DNA of 64,000 nt from Candidatus Magasanikbacteria bacterium RIFOXYC2_FULL_42_28 (GCA_001784435.1 MFQZ01000001.1:1-64000); one strand, 5' to 3'. Counted from the stretch's first letter, positions 6,971 to 16,137 are shown. Numbers and translations: made by a program. The notes: a model not told the origin generated them from the sequence alone.

Positions 6971-9436
6971 ATGAACCTCAAACGGACGCTCACAAAAATA
7001 ACCGTAGCCGGCTTAATTTTGACAACAATCTGGCCTAATTTTGTTTTTGCGCAATCAAATTTTGACCCTAATTTAATCATTTCCGACTCGCAACTGCAAG
7101 ATTTTTCTTCTTGGGGAATTTCGGACGTGCAAAATTTTTTAGACGCGCGCGGGAGCTATTTACGCAATTATACCACCGCCACCGCTTCGGGTGCGGTTAA
7201 GTCAGCGGCCGAAATTATTTACGATTCAGCCCGCACTTACCAAATCAACCCCAAATACATTTTGGTCACTTTGCAAAAAGAACAAAGCTTAGTAACCGAC
7301 GACTCCCCGACCCAAAAACAACTGGACTGGGCCACCGGATACGCCGTTTGCGACAGTTGTTCCATGGACGATCCTAAAATTCAAAGCAAAAAAGGGTTTG
7401 CCAATCAAGTTGAAAATGCCGCCGGCATTATGCGCTGGTACTATGACCACACTACTCACCCGGTCGTAAAACAAAAAGACCGATCTATTTTTATTGACAA
7501 CACCCCGGTGGTGCCACAAAGCTGGGCCACGGCATTTTTGTATACCTATACTCCGCATTTGCACGGCAATCAAAATTTCAAACGCATTTGGGATACTTGG
7601 TTTAGCCAAGTTTATCCTGATGGCAGTTTACTAAAAAATGCTTCCTCATCGGAAATTTATTTAATCCAAAATGGCAAGAAACGTAAATTTGCGAGTATGA
7701 GCGCCCTGGTATCGCGCTATGATCCCAAAATGACCATCGTGGTGCCGGTGGCGGAATTGTCTAACTACCAAGATGGCCCAACTATAAATTTATCAAACTA
7801 TTCAATTTTAAAAACCGGCGGTGGCCGTTATTATTTGTTAGATTATGATACTTTACGGCCATTTGAATCAGAAGCGGTGGTGGGTAAATTGGGTTATAAC
7901 CCGGGCGAAATTGTGGATATTGCTGATGCTGATACCGCTGACTACGAATTAGGCGCAACCATCACGGCGTCCACGGCCGCTCCTCTCGGCGCCATTTACC
8001 AAATCACCGATGCCGGCGACGTTTATTATTTATTAAAAAATAACGAACTGCGACCGATAGTAGATCGGCGCGTTATTGATATTAATTTTAAAAATTTAAA
8101 AATAGAAAAACATTTACGCGCCGATTTAACGAAATTCAATATTGTCTACGATGTGGTAAACTACAAAGATGGGACGCTCGTGCGGTCGGATTTAGGCGGA
8201 CCGATTTACGTAGTGGCAGGCGGACAAAAACGCAAAATATCGGATAACGAAACCTTCCGCGCGTTTGGCTATGATTTAAAAAATGTAGTGGTCGCGCCGG
8301 ACACGACTTTGGGATTTCTTAAAACCGGCGAACCGCTTTATTTAAACGCGTCGTTACTCTCGGCGCGCGAAAAATATTTAGGCGACAGCGCGGCTACGGT
8401 GGAAGATTTGTTTGCCACCAATTTACCGGCGTATCTGGTGGCTGAATATCCCAGTGGTCGAATTTTATCAGGAAAAAATATTGACACAATTCGTTCGATT
8501 GCGTCATTAACTAAATTAATTACTGCTTATGAAGCAATTAATAACGGCTTTGATTTGGAAAAAACAACAACTTATTCTAAAAATAAACATGAAGCTTATG
8601 GTAATTTGCTAAATTTAGCTGAAGGCGAAACAATCAATAATAGAGATTTATTGGGCACGATGTTAATTGCTTCGGTGAACAACACCGCTCGAATGGTCGC
8701 TTCGGCCACAAATTTAGGAGAAGAAGGGGTAATTAAGTCTGCAAACGAACGACTATTATTGTGGGGCGCGGATAATTCTAAAATAGTTGATACAAGCGGT
8801 TTGGATGCAAATAATAAATCTACCGCCCGTGATTTATTAAAAATATTCACAAAAATTTTGGATAATGAAATATTAAAAGAAACATTGTCAAAAACAGAAT
8901 ATTCTTTTAAAGAAGTATTGAATAAAAATAAAGTATCAACTCACAAATTTAAAAATAGCAACTACCTTACTTACGCGAAAGGGCTTAATTATAAAATATT
9001 GGCTAGCAAAACCGGCTACACTAGTGAAGCGGGGTCAACATTAATTATGTTACTAGAAAATAAAATAGATAAACAACAATATACAATAATAACAATGGGT
9101 GGCCCAAACTACAAGAACCGTTTTGTTGAACCGGACAAAATCGCGCGGTGGGTAATTGAAAAAGATGGCGATTTAGCCGGCACGAAAGCAATCGACACTA
9201 CCGTGAAATCAGCGGTCTTCCGCTTTGACAAAAACCTAAAAAACGGCGATAATAATGAGGACGTCCGCCAGCTTCAATTAACGCTTAAAAAACTGGGATA
9301 TTTCACTTACCCGACCGCCACCGGTAAATTTGGCGCGATCACGAAAGATGCTGTCGTAAAATTCCAAAAAGCCAAAAAATTACCGGCGGTTGGAATAGTT
9401 GGCCCAGCGACGCGTGCCGTTTTAAATAAATTATAA
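6971..9436 (+). CDS. Secreted D,D-carboxypeptidase (S11) fusion with lysozyme-like and peptidoglycan-binding domains
   Basis: An 821-residue exported wall enzyme. Signal peptide (1-27), an N-terminal helical region like those found before glucosaminidase/lysozyme-type domains (about 38-215, including ISDVQNFLDARG and LVTLQKEQSL), and several short repeats of the type IYLIQNGKKRKFAS / YVVAGGQKRKISD (about 220-460). An S11 penicillin-binding peptidase domain follows (about 478-730), with nucleophile motif SLTK (Ser about 513), SVN (about 566) and KTG (about 680). A peptidoglycan-binding domain is at the end (about 755-821). All three active-site motifs look intact, so D-alanyl-D-alanine trimming is likely. 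Monocistronic promoter just upstream. Confidence 0.85.
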   Translation: MNLKRTLTKITVAGLILTTIWPNFVFAQSNFDPNLIISDSQLQDFSSWGISDVQNFLDARGSYLRNYTTATASGAVKSAAEIIYDSARTYQINPKYILVTLQKEQSLVTDDSPTQKQLDWATGYAVCDSCSMDDPKIQSKKGFANQVENAAGIMRWYYDHTTHPVVKQKDRSIFIDNTPVVPQSWATAFLYTYTPHLHGNQNFKRIWDTWFSQVYPDGSLLKNASSSEIYLIQNGKKRKFASMSALVSRYDPKMTIVVPVAELSNYQDGPTINLSNYSILKTGGGRYYLLDYDTLRPFESEAVVGKLGYNPGEIVDIADADTADYELGATITASTAAPLGAIYQITDAGDVYYLLKNNELRPIVDRRVIDINFKNLKIEKHLRADLTKFNIVYDVVNYKDGTLVRSDLGGPIYVVAGGQKRKISDNETFRAFGYDLKNVVVAPDTTLGFLKTGEPLYLNASLLSAREKYLGDSAATVEDLFATNLPAYLVAEYPSGRILSGKNIDTIRSIASLTKLITAYEAINNGFDLEKTTTYSKNKHEAYGNLLNLAEGETINNRDLLGTMLIASVNNTARMVASATNLGEEGVIKSANERLLLWGADNSKIVDTSGLDANNKSTARDLLKIFTKILDNEILKETLSKTEYSFKEVLNKNKVSTHKFKNSNYLTYAKGLNYKILASKTGYTSEAGSTLIMLLENKIDKQQYTIITMGGPNYKNRFVEPDKIARWVIEKDGDLAGTKAIDTTVKSAVFRFDKNLKNGDNNEDVRQLQLTLKKLGYFTYPTATGKFGAITKDAVVKFQKAKKLPAVGIVGPATRAVLNKL

Positions 9437-9455
9437 AAAATTAATAATCAAACAT

Positions 9456-10244
9456 ATGTTGGTCTTCGCCGCTATCACCCCGCACCCCCCATTGCTAATC
9501 CCGACAATTGGTAAAGATGAATTGAAAAAAATCAAAAAAACGCAAACGGCGTTAGAAGCGTTAGAGGAAGATTTGTATTTGGCCAAACCAAATATCGTGA
9601 TAATCATTTCTCCGCATGCTTCTGGCCTACCCAATGCTTTTGCTTTTAATGTTTGTCCGGAATATGGCACGGACTTGCGTGAATTTGGCGACTTGACTAC
9701 CAAATTAAAATTCAAAGGCGAGATGAATTTGCCGGCGCTTCTGCGCGAAGAATGTAATAACAAAAACATCAGCAACGCCATGGTGAGTAACCCAGTGTTA
9801 GACCACGGTGCGGCTGTGCCACTTTACTATTTGACTAAACACTTACCGGACATTACTTTAATGCCAATCAGTTTTTGCGATGCTGATTTTAAGGCGCATT
9901 TTGATTTTGGTTATATTTTAAAAGAATTGGTCGCGAGCACGACTAAACGCGTGGCGATAATCGCGTCTGGCGATATGTCACACGGACTCACCACCGATGC
10001 TCCGGCCGGATACTCGGCCGTAGGCGCCCAGTTTGATAAAAAAATTCAAGAATATTTATCTACCAACAATGTGGCCGGATTGCTTAACCTGGACAAAAAA
10101 TATGTGTCCGACGCGGCTGAATGCGGTTTCCGATCAATTCTGATTTTAATGGGAGCTTTGAAAAATATGCAATACACCTACAAACAATTGGCCTACGAAG
10201 GACCATTTGGCGTGGGATATTTAACCGCTAATTTCACCATCTAA
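9456..10244 (+). CDS. LigB-type extradiol dioxygenase-fold protein (MEMO-like)
   Basis: The 262-residue protein has the class III extradiol dioxygenase/LigB fold signature: an N-terminal AAITPHPPLLIP metal-ligand region (His about 10), an ISPHASGLP segment (about 51-59), and ASGDMSHGL (about 170-178). Members are either aromatic ring-opening dioxygenases or the MEMO-like B protein of the AMMECR1-Memo-radical SAM group. Neither AMMECR1 nor a radical SAM gene is present here, so the substrate is unknown. Its stop shares bases with the priA start (TAATG). Confidence 0.75.
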   Translation: MLVFAAITPHPPLLIPTIGKDELKKIKKTQTALEALEEDLYLAKPNIVIIISPHASGLPNAFAFNVCPEYGTDLREFGDLTTKLKFKGEMNLPALLREECNNKNISNAMVSNPVLDHGAAVPLYYLTKHLPDITLMPISFCDADFKAHFDFGYILKELVASTTKRVAIIASGDMSHGLTTDAPAGYSAVGAQFDKKIQEYLSTNNVAGLLNLDKKYVSDAAECGFRSILILMGALKNMQYTYKQLAYEGPFGVGYLTANFTI

Positions 10245-12214
10245 TGTTTTACGTTAAAGTCGCGCCAGTGCGACGCCTACCGCTAAAATTACAGATACTG
10301 GATTATCTGGCGCCAGAACACCTGGCGCCAATTTTAACTCCCGGGCAACTTGTCAAAATTCCTTTTATGAAAAAGGAAATTTTTGGCGTGGTTACGGAAA
10401 TCAATCCGGGCTTCGCTAACGCTACGCTGGACAAGCCGGAAAAAATTAAATCAATTTCTAGTATTTTTTTAGAGAAACCAATTATCAGTGCTGAGCAGTT
10501 AAATTTTTTAATTGAAACAGCAGTGATTTATCACACCCCACTCGGATTTTTATTAAAAGAAAATTTACCGCCTTTGCAACCACGGAAATTAGCTAAATTA
10601 AAATTGGTTGAGTCGAACGCTCCCACCACCCCCGGCCTCGAGGCCGACCCCTCCTCGGGCAGGAGGGGTGATCGTTCGATGTCTCCCCCTGCCCGAGGGG
10701 GAGAAGCAGGGGGGGTGGGAGCAATCACAATGTCCGCTAAACCGGAATTATTTATTTATAAAACAAAATCCGAAAAAATTGACGCCATTAAAAAAATTAT
10801 CGGCGCGGGCGAACAAACTTTAATTTTGGTGCCGGAAGTAAATCAAATCAAAGAATTAGAAAAAAAATTTGGCGATTCGGCGATTGTATTTCACGGCGAC
10901 CTTTCACCAAAAATTAAATTTGAACGCTGGTGGCAAGTTTGGCGCCGCGAGAAAAAAATGATTATTGGCACGCGCGCGGCTTTGTTTTTGCCATTTTTTG
11001 GATTACAAGATATTATTTTAGATGACGAAGAAAACCCCAGCTATAAAAGTTGGGATATGGCGCCTCGCTACCACACGCGCGACGCGGTTTTGATGTTATC
11101 ACGTCATCACGGCTCGACTTTAACCTTGCTTGCCCATACCCCGAGCGTGGAATCGTATTTTTTTGCCAAAGCCAATGTCTATAATTTAGTAAATAAATTA
11201 GAAAAATTTTTAAATCCCATTCCGGAATTAATTGATTTGCGCGATGAAAGACGGGGTGGAAATTATAATATATTCAGCGACCAAATGCTTGAAACAGCAA
11301 AAAATGCCCCGACCGGTGATTGGTTTTTTTACGTCAATCGGCGCGGATCGGCTGGATATGTTGGTTGTCGTGATTGTGGATATGTGTCAAAATGTCAAAA
11401 ATGTGAACGTGGATTGGTGTATCACCGCGAAACCAATAACTTACAATGCCACTATTGCAAAATTTCTTCACCGATGAATACGCATTGCCCGAGTTGCAAA
11501 GGAGTTAATGTCGTTATGTATGGCGCTGGCACCGAAACAGTTGAGGGCGACGCGCGCCGAATGTTTCCGGATCGCGCCATTGTACGACTAGATGCGGACA
11601 CAATCGAATCTTACAAACCAAATTTGGAAGATAACCGACCAAAAATATATATCGGTACGCAAATGGCTTGGATGCTTATCGATTGGGAAAAATTATCGCT
11701 AATGGTAATGGTCGAGGCTGACTCGGCATTATTTATACCTGAATATAAAACAACCGAAAATTTATTTTTACAAATTCGCGAAGCGCAATTTCGATTGCCT
11801 GAGACCGCAAAATTTTTAATTCAAACCGCACAAATTGATCACGTTGTTTATAACGCATTATATAATCCGGAAAGATTTTACGCGCCAGAATTGCAAACCC
11901 GCAAACAATTTCAATATCCCCCATTTTATTATCTACTACGCGTGCTTTGTGGAGTACCAAATTCTCAAGATGCTGAAATGCAAATTAACCAATATTTAAA
12001 AGCATTGCAAACCTTGACGAAAGATGAAAAAAAGGTTATAATATTCGGCCCTTTACAAACCACACCTTATTACCAACAAGGCAAATATTGGCAGATAATT
12101 GTGGTAAAATTGCCCTATGAAAAATACAAAGATTGGACTAAAAAAATATCAGCGATTACCCCACCCGAATTTAAATTTGACCCTAACCCTAATACTTTGC
12201 TATCATTAAACTAA
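10244..12214 (+). CDS. priA: Primosomal protein N' (PriA), ATPase motifs degenerate
   Basis: A 656-residue replication-restart protein. The N-terminal DNA-binding part (1-105) and the zinc module (about 374-425, eight Cys as four CxxC pairs in CRDCG, CQKC, CHYC, CPSC) are well kept, as is the downstream GTE motif (GAGTETVEGD). The helicase core is broken: where PriA has GVTGSGKT this protein has IYKTKSEK. The DEEH box reads DDEEN and the SAT motif reads AHTPS. It is probably not an active helicase, like the PriA of actinobacteria, but may still bind forks. Residues about 126-160 are encoded by a structured palindromic element. Followed two bases later by def. Confidence 0.88.
   Translation: MFYVKVAPVRRLPLKLQILDYLAPEHLAPILTPGQLVKIPFMKKEIFGVVTEINPGFANATLDKPEKIKSISSIFLEKPIISAEQLNFLIETAVIYHTPLGFLLKENLPPLQPRKLAKLKLVESNAPTTPGLEADPSSGRRGDRSMSPPARGGEAGGVGAITMSAKPELFIYKTKSEKIDAIKKIIGAGEQTLILVPEVNQIKELEKKFGDSAIVFHGDLSPKIKFERWWQVWRREKKMIIGTRAALFLPFFGLQDIILDDEENPSYKSWDMAPRYHTRDAVLMLSRHHGSTLTLLAHTPSVESYFFAKANVYNLVNKLEKFLNPIPELIDLRDERRGGNYNIFSDQMLETAKNAPTGDWFFYVNRRGSAGYVGCRDCGYVSKCQKCERGLVYHRETNNLQCHYCKISSPMNTHCPSCKGVNVVMYGAGTETVEGDARRMFPDRAIVRLDADTIESYKPNLEDNRPKIYIGTQMAWMLIDWEKLSLMVMVEADSALFIPEYKTTENLFLQIREAQFRLPETAKFLIQTAQIDHVVYNALYNPERFYAPELQTRKQFQYPPFYYLLRVLCGVPNSQDAEMQINQYLKALQTLTKDEKKVIIFGPLQTTPYYQQGKYWQIIVVKLPYEKYKDWTKKISAITPPEFKFDPNPNTLLSLN
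10619..10722. repeat. Palindromic element, family A, in frame inside priA
   Basis: A 104-bp GC-rich island in an AT-rich gene. Its ends are inverted repeats (GCTCCCACCACCCCC at the left, GGGGGGGTGGGAGC at the right). Inside are successive hairpins: GGCCTCGAGGCC, CCCCTCCT/AGGAGGGG, ATCG/CGAT and TCTCCCCCT/AGGGGGAGA. It stays open in the priA frame and encodes SPPARGGEAGGVGAIT. A second copy inside mnmA (31111-31160) encodes SPPARGGGEGVVGAIT. Confidence 0.85.
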
Positions 12215-12215
12215 T

Positions 12216-12713
12216 ATGATCCTACCTGTTTTAACCGAACCAAATAAAATTTTACGTCGTGTCGGCGACAAGCTCACAATGGCGGATTTGACGACTCCAA
12301 AAATGAAAAAATTTATTACGGATTTGACTGAAACAATGTACGCCAAAGACGGCGTCGGTATTGCGTCTCCCCAAGTTGGCAATTCTATTCAACTGTGCGT
12401 GATTGCCAAAAATTTTACGCCCGATAAAAAACGCGACTTGGTTTTAGTTAATCCGGCTTGGAAAAAAACCACCACCAAAACCGCCTGGGATATGGAGGGG
12501 TGTTTGTCCGTGCCGGGGATTTACGGCGAGGTCAAACGTTATACTGAAATTAAAGTAACGGCGCTTAGCGAAACCGGCGCGCCTTTGCAATTTAAAGCCA
12601 ACAAATTCTTTTGTCGCATTATTCAACATGAGGTTGACCACTTAAACGGTATTTTATTTATTGACAAAGCGCGTAATTTGCAGGAAATAGATAAAAAAAC
12701 GGACACGATCTAA
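12216..12713 (+). CDS. def: Peptide deformylase
   Basis: A 165-residue metalloenzyme that removes the formyl group from nascent N-terminal methionine. All three family motifs are present: GVGIASPQVG (about 46-55, motif 1), EGCLSVP (about 91-97, with the metal-binding Cys) and QHEVDHLNG (about 133-141, with two His ligands and the catalytic Glu). It starts two bases after the priA stop and is followed five bases later by fmt, the usual def-fmt pairing that adds and removes the formyl group. No Shine-Dalgarno sequence is visible, which suggests translational coupling to priA. Confidence 0.95.
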   Translation: MILPVLTEPNKILRRVGDKLTMADLTTPKMKKFITDLTETMYAKDGVGIASPQVGNSIQLCVIAKNFTPDKKRDLVLVNPAWKKTTTKTAWDMEGCLSVPGIYGEVKRYTEIKVTALSETGAPLQFKANKFFCRIIQHEVDHLNGILFIDKARNLQEIDKKTDTI

Positions 12714-12717
12714 AAAA

Positions 12718-13629
12718 ATGAAAACAGCAATCGCCTATTTTGGCACCGAACAATTCGCCGCTGAAATTTTAACCGCCTTAATTGAAAGCGATAAATTTGA
12801 AATTAAATTTGTCGTGACACAACCGGACCGACCGGTGGGTAGAAAACAAGAATTACAAAAATCACCAGTCAAACTGGTGACGGAAAAATTTGGAATAAAA
12901 ATCGAGCAACCGGACTCGCTCAAAAATTGGAAATTGGAAATTGGAAATTGGAAATTGAATATTGTATGCCAATACGGCTTAATCATACCAAAGAATATTA
13001 TTGACGCGCCGACGCTCGGATCCATCAACGTCCACCCATCTTTACTACCAAAATACCGCGGCGCCTCCCCCATCCAATCGGCGATAATTAACGGCGAAAC
13101 CAAAACTGGCGTCAGTATAATGATTATGGATGAAAAGATGGACCATGGTGATATTTTGGCACAACAAGAAATTGCTATTGCCCCTGATGACACCTTCCCA
13201 ATTTTACACAATAAATTACTAGAAATTGCCAAACCACTCATAGTGAATACGGCTCAAAAATGGGTAGAACAAAAAATAAAACCGATTGAACAAAATCATA
13301 ACGAAGCGACTTTTTGCAAAATGTTTACACGTGAAAACGGCCGAATAGATTGGAAAAAATCCGCGCGAGAAATTTATAATTTATACCGTGGACTGCAACC
13401 GTGGCCTGGCATTTTTACAACTGCCGATGGTAAACGAATAAAACTTCTTAAAATTGTGCTAGCCAAAAAATCTGCCGGTGCCGGTGAAATTATTTTTAAA
13501 AACCAAAAATTATTTGTTGGCTGTGGAGAGGGCGCGATTGAAATTTTAGAACTTCAAAACGAAGGAAAAAACGCGCTGTCCGCGACTGCCTGGATAAATG
13601 GTAACAAGAATATCAATAAATTCGAATGA
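12718..13629 (+). CDS. fmt: Methionyl-tRNA formyltransferase
   Basis: The 303-residue enzyme formylates initiator Met-tRNA using formyl-tetrahydrofolate. The N-terminal transferase fold begins IAYFGTEQFAAEIL, with the active-site region INVHPSLLPKYRGASPI (about 102-118) and the conserved Asp in MDEKMDHGDIL (about 139-149). A smaller C-terminal tRNA-binding domain follows (about 205-300). Residues about 68-81 are encoded by nearly five tandem copies of a 7-base unit, so slippage would break the frame. It overlaps the next gene by four bases (ATGA). Confidence 0.93.
   Translation: MKTAIAYFGTEQFAAEILTALIESDKFEIKFVVTQPDRPVGRKQELQKSPVKLVTEKFGIKIEQPDSLKNWKLEIGNWKLNIVCQYGLIIPKNIIDAPTLGSINVHPSLLPKYRGASPIQSAIINGETKTGVSIMIMDEKMDHGDILAQQEIAIAPDDTFPILHNKLLEIAKPLIVNTAQKWVEQKIKPIEQNHNEATFCKMFTRENGRIDWKKSAREIYNLYRGLQPWPGIFTTADGKRIKLLKIVLAKKSAGAGEIIFKNQKLFVGCGEGAIEILELQNEGKNALSATAWINGNKNINKFE
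12924..12957. repeat. Heptanucleotide tandem repeat inside fmt
   Basis: Four complete copies of AAATTGG plus six bases of a fifth lie within the fmt coding sequence. Seven is not a multiple of three, so gain or loss of one unit would shift the frame. Similar ATTGGAAATT runs occur between genes at 16884-16895 and 48031-48050, so the repeat may derive from a dispersed spacer sequence. Confidence 0.8.
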
Positions 13630-15053
13630 GTTTTTTTAACCGCAAACAATTTTTTCTTTTTTTAATAATATTTGCCGCCACGCGTTTATTCTCTTTTTGG
13701 TTTTCCTCCAACACTCCACTTTGGCCGGCACATTGGCTAAACGAATTTGTCGCAATTACATATCTCTTATTTACTGCCTATTGCTTAATCAAAAAATATC
13801 CTTTGGGTTGGTATTTAGTGGCCGGTGAAATTATTTTAGGCGGAGGCGGGGGGTATTTCTCATTTGCCGGAGTTTCTTTGCGGACGCTACTCTTAATTGT
13901 TTCAATCACAATTTACGGATTTCAACAACTTAAACAAAGATTGTCCGCCACAGGCGGATCCCATGCCAGAGGCAGGCGCAGCGCCTTTGGCGGAGAAATT
14001 TGGGCGCTACTTATAGTTGCCGGATTTTCGTCCATCATTGGACTGTCTAGTCAGCACAATGTTAAAAATATCCTGTCCGACCTTATCCCCTACTGCTTTT
14101 TATTATATTATTTCCCCCTTAAAAAATTAATCGCCGATGATAAATTTAAAAAAAATTGTTTTAACTTGCTGGCAGCCGCGATTGTCGGAAATTTTTTGTT
14201 AGTCGCTTTTACTTTTATTGGATATAATATCGGCGCGTTTGCGATCCACGACAATTTCTATTGGTGGTGGCGCGCTGTCGCCGGTGGCAAAGTAACGGCC
14301 TTACCTTTTGATTATTATCGTATTGTATTAAACGAACATTTACTACTCGCCCCACTGATTTTATGGGGATTTTACAAATTAATTACAGACAATAAAAATT
14401 ATTTAATTTGGACGTTAAGCGCGCTACTACTGCTAATCTTGTCCATAAATTTAACCCGCGCCTATATTTTGGCCATTGCGGTCGGAGCACTCGTATTATT
14501 CAGTCGCGCCCACTGGAAACAATGGCTATTGACCGGCGTTACTTTTGTCGCGATATTTATTTTAGGATTTTCTTCAATTCACCTCATTGCCAGTCGTGGC
14601 CAAAGTTTTGGTTTTGATTTATTATTCGGAAGAATTCAAAGCATTGTTTTGCCCCAAACCGAAGACAGTTCTTTGAGCCGATTAATTTTGTTACCAAAAA
14701 TTTTAGAGAAAATAAAATCCGCGCCGATTATCGGCTCTGGTCTCGGCGATACTGTTACCGCCTACAGTCCGACTTTTAAATCCGAAATCACCACTCCGCA
14801 TTTTGACTGGGGATATTTGGAAATTTGGGCGGAAATGGGGCTTGTCGGATTATTCGCCTGGGGACTATTTTTGTGGAAAATTATAAAAAATAATTTAAAA
14901 AAACCACTCATACTTTCGATGCTCGCGGCTTTAATGGTTATAAACATCACATCTCCGGCATTGTTTCATGTAATGGGAATAATTTTTCTCGTCACTCTTG
15001 TCTGTCATTCCGAGCGAGCGGAGCGAGTCGAGGAATCCCTTATATCATCCTAA
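13626..15053 (+). CDS. O-antigen ligase/polymerase-like membrane protein
   Basis: A 475-residue polytopic membrane protein with about ten hydrophobic helices and a large loop (about 318-395) carrying conserved-looking SLSRLILLPKILEKIKSAPIIGSGLG and HFDWGYLEIWAEMGLVGL patches. Together these are typical of the Wzy/WaaL (O-antigen ligase) superfamily, where GxG and the helix after it are hallmarks. It probably joins or polymerises surface glycans. Residues about 107-123 come from a family D palindromic element, and the last 15 or so residues (CHSERAERVEESL) from a family B element, so the original C-terminus may have been replaced. Its end overlaps the convergent gene by 14 bases. Confidence 0.8.
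   Translation: MSFFNRKQFFLFLIIFAATRLFSFWFSSNTPLWPAHWLNEFVAITYLLFTAYCLIKKYPLGWYLVAGEIILGGGGGYFSFAGVSLRTLLLIVSITIYGFQQLKQRLSATGGSHARGRRSAFGGEIWALLIVAGFSSIIGLSSQHNVKNILSDLIPYCFLLYYFPLKKLIADDKFKKNCFNLLAAAIVGNFLLVAFTFIGYNIGAFAIHDNFYWWWRAVAGGKVTALPFDYYRIVLNEHLLLAPLILWGFYKLITDNKNYLIWTLSALLLLILSINLTRAYILAIAVGALVLFSRAHWKQWLLTGVTFVAIFILGFSSIHLIASRGQSFGFDLLFGRIQSIVLPQTEDSSLSRLILLPKILEKIKSAPIIGSGLGDTVTAYSPTFKSEITTPHFDWGYLEIWAEMGLVGLFAWGLFLWKIIKNNLKKPLILSMLAALMVINITSPALFHVMGIIFLVTLVCHSERAERVEESLISS
13944..13994. repeat. Palindromic element, family D, in frame inside the O-antigen ligase gene
   Basis: A 51-bp element that starts TCCGCCA and ends TGGCGGA, with inner hairpins TGCC/GGCA and GGCG/CGCC. The reverse complement matches the intergenic copy at 55889-55942 (shared TCCGCCAAAGGCGCTGCGCC and CTGCCTCTGGCA). 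It keeps the host frame open and adds about 17 residues rich in Gly, Arg and Ser. Confidence 0.8.
15003..15041. repeat. Palindromic element, family B, forming the 3' end of the O-antigen ligase gene
   Basis: It begins TGTCATTCCGAGCGAGCGGA and runs to GAGGAATCCC, encoding CHSERAERVEESL. Relatives occur in the FemAB gene at about 20054-20097, in mnmA (about 30880-30900 and 31494-31530) and as an inverted pair at 33763-33860. GCGAG(C)GGAGCGAG is partly self-complementary. Confidence 0.75.
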
Positions 15054-16137
15054 CAGCTCCATTCTCACCATCCACCTCCACCAAATCGCCATCCTTTAAA
15101 ACCTGGGTGGCGTTTTTTGTGCCAACTACCGCCGGCTTTTTTAATTCCCGACAAACAATCGCGGCGTGCGATAAAATCCCGCCCATATCAGTAATTACAG
15201 CCACGGCTTTAATCATGAGCGGTAAATATTCCGGCGCGGTCATGCCACACACAAGCACCTCGCCGTCATTAAATTTGGCAGTGGCCAAATCTTCTTTGGT
15301 TTTTACAATACGCACTCGGCCCTGCGTTTTGCCGCCACTGCCACTTTGACCACTAACGCCATCTATATTTTGAGCACCACTTAATAAACAGCTGTAATCT
15401 TTATAAATATTTCCCAAAATACGATTGTAATCAATAAACCAAAGACCGGTATCTTCATTGATGATGGTTTCAAAATATCCGGCTAAATAATTGTGATAAA
15501 ACTTTACATCCAATTTACTTGAAATCTCTTTTCTTTTGTTATCGTCATCAACTAATAAATGTTTCGCGATTGCTAAAACATGATCAACGATTTTTTGGTT
15601 ATCCTCGCTGAATTTCCACTTTGACCAATCATATGCGAAAGTAATCGGTCTGCTTTCACCATAAAACCCTTGCGTCAATAGAGCGTGCGTACCGACTACT
15701 ACTTCCCCATAAATCCCGCGCTCGTTAACTATAAAAATTGTAGAAAAAAGCGGTTTATCCGAGTGCGGGACCACTTCGACTTTGTATTTATCCGGATCAA
15801 TTTTCTGCTCCCAGAACCACGGAATAGAATCTTTAATTTTAAAACCGCGATTGCGCAACTTTGGCAAACCCTCAACGGTCGGCACCAAACGCAAAGCGCA
15901 CAACTCTTCGCCGTGTTCAATTAATAATTTTTGGAATTCTAGCGCATTATCGGCAATTTCGCGCGCGCTAAAATTATATGGTTTATCATAAGGCAAACCA
16001 ATAATTTCATTTAAAATTTTCATGCGCGGTCTTTTACTATTATCTTCAACTCTAATCGCGTCGGTCTGCGGATGCCCAATTTTCTCCAACCACTCGGTCA
16101 AAGATATTTGTGTTTGGTATAATTTGGTTAGGTCCAT
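15040..16137 (-). CDS. PEP-utilising mobile-domain (swivelling phosphohistidine) protein
   Basis: The 365-residue protein has a C-terminal swivelling domain (about 268-365) with the phosphohistidine motif MGGILSHAAIVCREL, where His is the residue phosphorylated in PEP synthase and PPDK. The N-terminal 250 residues do not show a recognisable PEP/pyruvate-binding barrel, so it is not a complete PEP synthase. It may be a stand-alone phosphotransfer or regulatory protein as seen in many CPR genomes. It overlaps the GT2 gene upstream by 10 bases, suggesting co-transcription with envelope genes. Function is not assigned beyond the domain. Confidence 0.8.
   Translation of the reverse strand: MDLTKLYQTQISLTEWLEKIGHPQTDAIRVEDNSKRPRMKILNEIIGLPYDKPYNFSAREIADNALEFQKLLIEHGEELCALRLVPTVEGLPKLRNRGFKIKDSIPWFWEQKIDPDKYKVEVVPHSDKPLFSTIFIVNERGIYGEVVVGTHALLTQGFYGESRPITFAYDWSKWKFSEDNQKIVDHVLAIAKHLLVDDDNKRKEISSKLDVKFYHNYLAGYFETIINEDTGLWFIDYNRILGNIYKDYSCLLSGAQNIDGVSGQSGSGGKTQGRVRIVKTKEDLATAKFNDGEVLVCGMTAPEYLPLMIKAVAVITDMGGILSHAAIVCRELKKPAVVGTKNATQVLKDGDLVEVDGENGAVRMI

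Noticed and set aside
10531..10728. Minus-strand frame across the priA repeat (SPPRAGGDIERS)
   Set aside because: It arises because the palindromic element is open in several frames; priA is the conserved gene.
12924..12957. Short tandem repeats considered as a CRISPR array
   Set aside because: The unit is only 7 bases with no spacers, and no cas genes occur in the window despite a RecB-like nuclease at 16902-17765.
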